Assembly: GCA_023443925.1 (NCBI GenBank)
Contig: JAEZSL010000224.1
Coordinates: 1-8,887, forward strand
Direction of reading: 5' to 3'
DNA: 8,887 nucleotides
Source: Bacillota bacterium
Lineage (GTDB): Bacteria; Bacillota_A; Clostridia; Lachnospirales; Lachnospiraceae
Of this stretch, positions 5,896-8,887 are shown piece after piece (the first letter of the stretch is position 1; the number at the start of each line of letters is the position of its first letter). A program made the translations under genes and the position numbers. The notes beneath the pieces were generated by a model. The model searched no databases and was not told the origin of the DNA. It saw nothing but the letters and a program-made list of their open reading frames with translations.

Positions 5896-5898
5896 GAT
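5871..5898 (+). promoter_or_regulatory. Candidate promoter of the riboswitch / EAL transcript
   Basis: TTGCAT (5871-5876), a 16-bp spacer and TATGAT (5893-5898) preceded by TGT, which makes an extended -10. Transcription would start near 5905 and give a leader of about 380 nt that contains the hairpin at 5913-5940 and the c-di-GMP aptamer. It is the best vegetative-type promoter I see between 5852 and 6130. Confidence 0.5.
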
Positions 5899-5912
5899 AA
5901 AATTTAACAAAA

Positions 5913-5940
5913 TCTGCTAAAATTTTAACTATTTAGCAGA
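5913..5940. repeat. Hairpin with 9-bp stem in the leader
   Basis: TCTGCTAAA and TTTAGCAGA form a perfect 9-bp stem around a 10-nt loop. On the plus strand no U-run follows. On the minus strand it is followed by TTTTGTTAAATTTT, so it could act as a weak terminator for antisense transcription, or as a stabilising 5' hairpin close to the predicted start at 5905. Between here and the aptamer I see no gene, only purine-rich Shine-Dalgarno-like tracts near 5952-5967 and 6088-6094. Confidence 0.5.
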
Positions 5941-6129
5941 AATCTATAAATAAGAGGTGAGGTGAAGAAAGAGAAATTATTATTATTGCTCACTTAGAAG
6001 TATTCAATCTAATGGCAAGTACATACTGAAATGCTCTTAAACTTTAATTTAGGGTAAATTCATTTAAAAATTTTATTAAAACTTTGAGGGGAGTTAACAT
6101 AAAATTTTTACCATAAGTATTAAATCATA

Positions 6130-6202
6130 CTAGCAAACCTGTCGAAAGGCAGTGACGCAAAACTAAAGGGCCTAATCAATCAGGTATGGCAGCCAGTTGC
6201 AA
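6130..6202 (+). promoter_or_regulatory. Cyclic di-GMP-I (GEMM) riboswitch
   Basis: The segment carries the hallmark order of the class I c-di-GMP aptamer: AGCAAACC, a CTGTC-GAAA-GGCAG hairpin with a GNRA tetraloop (6144-6147), GACGCAAA, GGGCCTAA as tetraloop-receptor side, then TATGGCAGCC and GTTGC closing onto GCAA (6133-6136 with 6197-6200). Flanking CATAC (6126-6130) and GTATG (6213-6217) could extend the closing helix. It lies 84 nt before the start codon of a PAS-GGDEF-EAL protein, so the sensed molecule is the substrate of the regulated enzyme. No U-tailed terminator is visible between aptamer and start codon. The output may be at translation, or of a type I cannot read by eye. Confidence 0.9.
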
Positions 6203-6285
6203 TATGGTTAATGTATGCTGATTTGAATTAAAACGACAAAAGCAGAGGTATTTTTAAGCTTGTGTCTGTATAAAGTGAGGTTTTT

Positions 6286-8001
6286 ATGGACGAAATAAAA
6301 GGTTGTTCAGGATTAACAGTGGGCGATAATGAAACGTTAAGTAAATTCAAGGATCGTTACAGTATAGTAATTGAACAGACCAATGTATACATTTTTGATC
6401 TGAATCTGATCGATCACGAGATTTACGTATCGGATAATTTCCTTGAACATACCGGAACCGAAAACCGAAAGCAGGCCATTTTAAAGCAGATGATATCATC
6501 AAAAGATGTTCATCCGGATGATTTGGACAAGTTTAAGAGCTATGTAAGACTTAGCAGTTCAGGTATGGTAATGGATTCTATCACCTATCGGCGGAAGAAT
6601 CCGGACGGCAGCTATATCTGGATAAGAAGTAACAAAAAGAATATTTTTAATGAGTATGGTAAATTAATCCGTGTCTTAGGGACGGCACAGGATGTCAGCG
6701 CAGAGATGGAACTGTACGAACGGATAAAAAACAGGGACGACAGGGATATCTTAACAGATATCCCTAATCTATCCGCATTTACCATCAAAGCGCAAGCAAC
6801 AATCAGGGAAAACAGGGATAAAAATTATGCGATAGTTGTTTTTGATATTGATAAGTTTCGGATCATTAATGATTTATATGGTTCGAAAGAAGGTGACGGA
6901 GTATTAAGATATATTGGTTATATACTAAAGACCAAGATCAGTGAATCCGGCTTATGCTGCAGAATGTACGCCGATAATTTTGCAATTCTGACGGAGTATG
7001 AAAGTGATTCGGACTTTAGTAAGATAACGGATTTATTAAGGGAAGCAATAAAGCAATATCCAGTCAATCTTGGAATCATGCTGTCCTTTGGGGTATGCAA
7101 AGCCGATGGAGAATCGGATATTATTACCCTATGCGACCATGCGGGATTGGCGAAAAAGACGATAAAAGGCAATGTCTTAAAGTTGGTAGCCTTTTACGAC
7201 GAAGCCCTCAGGAAGCAGGGCATTGAAGATAAGGATATTGAGAATGAGATGAATCATGCTCTGGAGAATGGGGAGTTTGAAATGTATCTGCAGCCTAAGG
7301 TCTCGATTGCCACAACGGAGGTGGTAGGAGCGGAGGCCTTGGTTCGATGGGTTCATCCCATCAAAGGGATCATTTTACCGGCGCAGTTCATTCCATTATT
7401 TGAAAAAAACGGTTTCATTGTAAAGCTGGATTATTACATCTGGGAGAAAGCTTTTGCAACATTAAGAAAGTGGATGGATGAAGGCTTTACACCGATTCCG
7501 ATATCGGTTAACGTATCACGGCTTCATCTACATAATGCTGGTATTGTGGGGCATTTTATCAAGCTGGCAGATAAATATAAGATACCAAGAAATTTTATAG
7601 AGCTGGAGCTTACGGAAACCATATTTTTAAGTAATCTGAATGAAGTGACTCAATTGGTATGTTCTTTAAAATCAGAAGGATTTGTTCTGGCCATGGATGA
7701 CTTCGGGTCAGGTTATTCCTCATTAAATATGTTAAAAGATGTGCCGATTGACAGCATTAAAATTGACCGGGGATTTTTCAGCGAGATCGTTGAAACAGAC
7801 AGAGGCAATACGGTTATCCAGTATACTATAGCAATGGCGAAAAAGCTGAATATTGACGTTATTGCCGAAGGAGTCGAGAATTTTGTACAGGCTGAATTTC
7901 TATATCGGGCCGGGTGTGAAACTGCACAGGGACTGTTTTATTCCGAACCGTTACCGGTCAGAAAGTTTGAGCAATATACTTTTGGTTATTATAATAAATA
8001 A
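6286..8001 (+). CDS. PAS-GGDEF(degenerate)-EAL protein, predicted c-di-GMP phosphodiesterase
   Basis: A 571-aa cytoplasmic protein. AGTGAGG lies 5 nt before the ATG. An N-terminal PAS domain (about residues 25-140, with RRKNPDGSYIWIRSNKKNI and LGTAQDVSAE) is followed by a GGDEF fold (about 155-305; FDIDKFRIINDLYG at 186-199). Its signature reads YADNF at 228-232 instead of GGDEF, so cyclase activity is not expected, though it may still bind nucleotide. The EAL domain (about 320-565) is complete: E350 of EALVRW, N409, E441, D471-D472 of DDFGSGYSSL, K492, E528, E531 and Q548, with spacing like known active enzymes. It should hydrolyse c-di-GMP to pGpG, with activity modulated by the PAS domain. 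The ligand is unknown. There are no membrane segments. It is a single-gene unit: riboswitch leader before it, intrinsic terminator after. The riboswitch implies feedback from c-di-GMP level to its own degradation. Confidence 0.93.
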   Translation: MDEIKGCSGLTVGDNETLSKFKDRYSIVIEQTNVYIFDLNLIDHEIYVSDNFLEHTGTENRKQAILKQMISSKDVHPDDLDKFKSYVRLSSSGMVMDSITYRRKNPDGSYIWIRSNKKNIFNEYGKLIRVLGTAQDVSAEMELYERIKNRDDRDILTDIPNLSAFTIKAQATIRENRDKNYAIVVFDIDKFRIINDLYGSKEGDGVLRYIGYILKTKISESGLCCRMYADNFAILTEYESDSDFSKITDLLREAIKQYPVNLGIMLSFGVCKADGESDIITLCDHAGLAKKTIKGNVLKLVAFYDEALRKQGIEDKDIENEMNHALENGEFEMYLQPKVSIATTEVVGAEALVRWVHPIKGIILPAQFIPLFEKNGFIVKLDYYIWEKAFATLRKWMDEGFTPIPISVNVSRLHLHNAGIVGHFIKLADKYKIPRNFIELELTETIFLSNLNEVTQLVCSLKSEGFVLAMDDFGSGYSSLNMLKDVPIDSIKIDRGFFSEIVETDRGNTVIQYTIAMAKKLNIDVIAEGVENFVQAEFLYRAGCETAQGLFYSEPLPVRKFEQYTFGYYNK

Positions 8002-8006
8002 AAATT

Positions 8007-8054
8007 AAAGACACATATTTTATGCGGTAGAGCATGGGAATATGTGTCTTTTTT
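8007..8054 (+). terminator. Rho-independent terminator after the EAL gene
   Basis: AAAGACACATATT and AATATGTGTCTTT form a 13-bp perfect stem around a loop of about 19 nt, followed by a run of T to 8054. It begins 6 bp after the stop codon and isolates this gene from the cotJ cluster. Confidence 0.9.
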
Positions 8055-8066
8055 GCTTTTGCAGTC

Positions 8067-8093
8067 ACCTTATAGGAGTTGGTTCATACTATA
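8067..8093 (+). promoter_or_regulatory. Sporulation (mother-cell sigma) promoter of cotJABC
   Basis: CATACTATA (8085-8093) fits the SigK -10 form CATAnnnTA exactly, and AC at 8067-8068 lies 16 bp upstream as in the SigK -35. The same -10 is close to the SigE form CATACAnT, but no good SigE -35 is seen. The B. subtilis cotJ operon is known to be SigE-dependent, so either mother-cell factor is possible. Confidence 0.55.
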
Positions 8094-8122
8094 AAGTATA
8101 ATTGTAAAAGGAGATTTACTCA

Positions 8123-8443
8123 ATGGATAACTACAGACGTCCAATGTATACCCGTTATAACAGGAATATGGGGTCTTATCAGAATCCTCAGAGCGGCTGC
8201 GGTGTAACTCCGGTTATGGAAGCAGGAAGAGATGCCCGCTGCAATAAAGATGATCGCTGTGACAAAGATGATTTTGAATGTGTTGATAAATTACCATTAG
8301 CTATGGCTTATGTACCGTTCCAGAAATGGAGAAAGGTGCTGGATGCTTCTGCCGGTCTTGCTGCCGGAACAATATTTGAAGAATTATACAAGCCCTGGTA
8401 TGGTGATAAAAATATGTGCGGAATGAGAGGTGATAGGCCATGA
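8123..8443 (+). CDS. cotJA: Spore coat protein CotJA
   Basis: A 106-aa protein with AAAGGAG 9 nt before the ATG. The C-terminal half carries the CotJA core: LAMAYVPFQKWRKVL (about residues 59-73) and GTIFEELYKPWYG (82-94). The N-terminal half is a variable Tyr/Arg/Asn-rich stretch and a short charged cysteine segment, CNKDDRCDKDDFEC (40-53), which could cross-link or bind metal (speculative). CotJA is a small component of the inner spore coat, made in the mother cell together with CotJB and CotJC. It is the first gene of the cluster: its stop overlaps the start of cotJB by 4 bp (ATGA), indicating translational coupling. Confidence 0.9.
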   Translation: MDNYRRPMYTRYNRNMGSYQNPQSGCGVTPVMEAGRDARCNKDDRCDKDDFECVDKLPLAMAYVPFQKWRKVLDASAGLAAGTIFEELYKPWYGDKNMCGMRGDRP

Positions 8444-8697
8444 CGAACAGAAGCCGTGAACAGTTAATGTGCATTATCACCGAAGCCAGTTTTGCTCTGG
8501 ATGATGTGAAATTATTCCTGGATACGCATCCCTGTGATAAGGAAGCCCTGGAATATTACCAGAACTACAGGCAGATCAGAAAAGAAGCCATGAATGAATA
8601 CAGAGACTGTTATGGACCTATTTCTGCTTATGATGTGGCAGAGGCCGATATGTGGACCTGGATTAACGATCCATGGCCTTGGGAAGGAGCGTGCTGA
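8440..8697 (+). CDS. cotJB: Spore coat protein CotJB
   Basis: An 85-aa protein matching the CotJB family by LDTHPCDKEALEYYQNY (residues 28-44), YGPISAYDV (58-66) and the diagnostic end WTWINDPWPWEGAC (72-85). It starts at the ATG that overlaps the cotJA stop and has AGAGGTGA upstream. It is a small spore-coat protein that in known systems is made from the same operon as CotJA and the catalase-like CotJC. It ends 3 bp before cotJC. Confidence 0.93.
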   Translation: MTNRSREQLMCIITEASFALDDVKLFLDTHPCDKEALEYYQNYRQIRKEAMNEYRDCYGPISAYDVAEADMWTWINDPWPWEGAC

Positions 8698-8700
8698 TCT

Positions 8701-8887
8701 ATGTGGAATTATGAAAAGAGATTACAGTATCCGGTAAATATTAAAAATCCTAATGCAAAAGCAGCAAAAATCATAATTACCCAGTTCGGAGGTCCCGACG
8801 GAGAGCTGGCCGCTTCCATGCGTTATCTGTCTCAAAGGTATACCATGCCATATAAAGAAGTAAGTGCTGTATTAACCGATATAGGTA
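8701..8887 (+). CDS. cotJC: Spore coat protein CotJC, manganese catalase family (3' part outside window)
   Basis: The first 62 codons of the third gene of the cluster, starting at ATG 8701 with GGAAGGAG (8682-8689) upstream inside the end of cotJB. The sequence MWNYEKRLQYPVNIKNPNA, FGGPDGELAASMRYLSQRYT and VSAVLTDIG is characteristic of CotJC and Mn-catalases. E35 in GGPDGELA corresponds to the first glutamate ligand of the di-manganese site in that family. The remaining ligands lie beyond the window. Expected role: a spore-coat di-manganese protein that decomposes hydrogen peroxide. Confidence 0.92.
   Translation, partial: MWNYEKRLQYPVNIKNPNAKAAKIIITQFGGPDGELAASMRYLSQRYTMPYKEVSAVLTDIG

Noticed and set aside
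6204..6285. Intrinsic terminator as riboswitch expression platform
   Set aside because: Only a 4-bp TGCT/AGCA pairing precedes the short T run near 6250-6255, which is too weak to call a terminator.
6286..6292. ATGGACG at the start of the EAL gene as another pheromone box
   Set aside because: Only one arm is present, with no inverted partner, and it coincides with the start codon.
6918..7172. 84-codon minus-strand open frame
   Set aside because: It is antisense to the GGDEF-like region of the EAL protein and has no independent support.
1..8887. CRISPR arrays, tRNA or rRNA genes, insertion sequences
   Set aside because: No regularly spaced repeats, no tRNA-like or rRNA-like conserved segments and no transposase frames or terminal inverted repeats were seen on either strand.

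Overview
The window looks like the chromosome of a low-GC, endospore-forming Firmicute of the Clostridia, most likely Lachnospiraceae-like. The reasons are the AT-rich composition with AGGAGG-type ribosome binding sites, a cotJABC spore-coat cluster, and a class I c-di-GMP riboswitch ahead of a GGDEF/EAL protein. The genus cannot be fixed from the sequence alone.

Positions 1-5596 (minus strand) hold at least six tandem paralogues of one cytoplasmic peptide-sensing regulator family: an N-terminal XRE-type helix-turn-helix followed by an all-helical, TPR-like region, about 310-317 aa (RRNPP/Rgg/PlcR-like architecture). From left to right they are: a copy cut by the window edge (1-272), intact copies at 378-1316, 2491-3429, 3454-4386 and 4643-5596, and a frameshifted copy at 1467-2401. 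The recognition-helix block CTPKQIYRIEKG is identical in all six. The array probably continues to the left of the window.

Positions 5597-5851 contain what I consider the key find. Divergent from the last receptor is a 51-codon gene with a TTG start (5696-5851, plus strand). It encodes a peptide with a basic N-terminus, a hydrophobic core and a short polar tail ending ALGTGAVWGFETN. This is the layout of an exported signalling propeptide (PapR, NprX, SHP or ComS type). Between the two genes is an 18-bp palindrome, ATGGACGCAAGCGTCCAT. A near copy, ATGGACATAAATGTCTAT, lies upstream of the receptor gene at 3454-4386. Each palindrome is followed on the plus strand by exactly 22 bp and then TATAAT, so each is centred about 43 bp upstream of the predicted transcription start. 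That fits an activator site and suggests a peptide-receptor quorum-sensing circuit with one visible pheromone gene and many receptor paralogues. The second site drives no obvious gene and may be the relic of a duplicated receptor/propeptide module.

Positions 5852-8056 are a second unit: a promoter, a long leader of about 380 nt with a GEMM-I c-di-GMP riboswitch, and a PAS-GGDEF-EAL protein (6286-8001). Its GGDEF motif is destroyed (YADNF) but its EAL catalytic set is complete. It is therefore predicted to be a c-di-GMP phosphodiesterase under c-di-GMP feedback, and it ends at a clear intrinsic terminator.

Positions 8057-8887 hold a mother-cell type sporulation promoter followed by cotJA, cotJB and the start of cotJC (manganese catalase family), cut off by the right edge.
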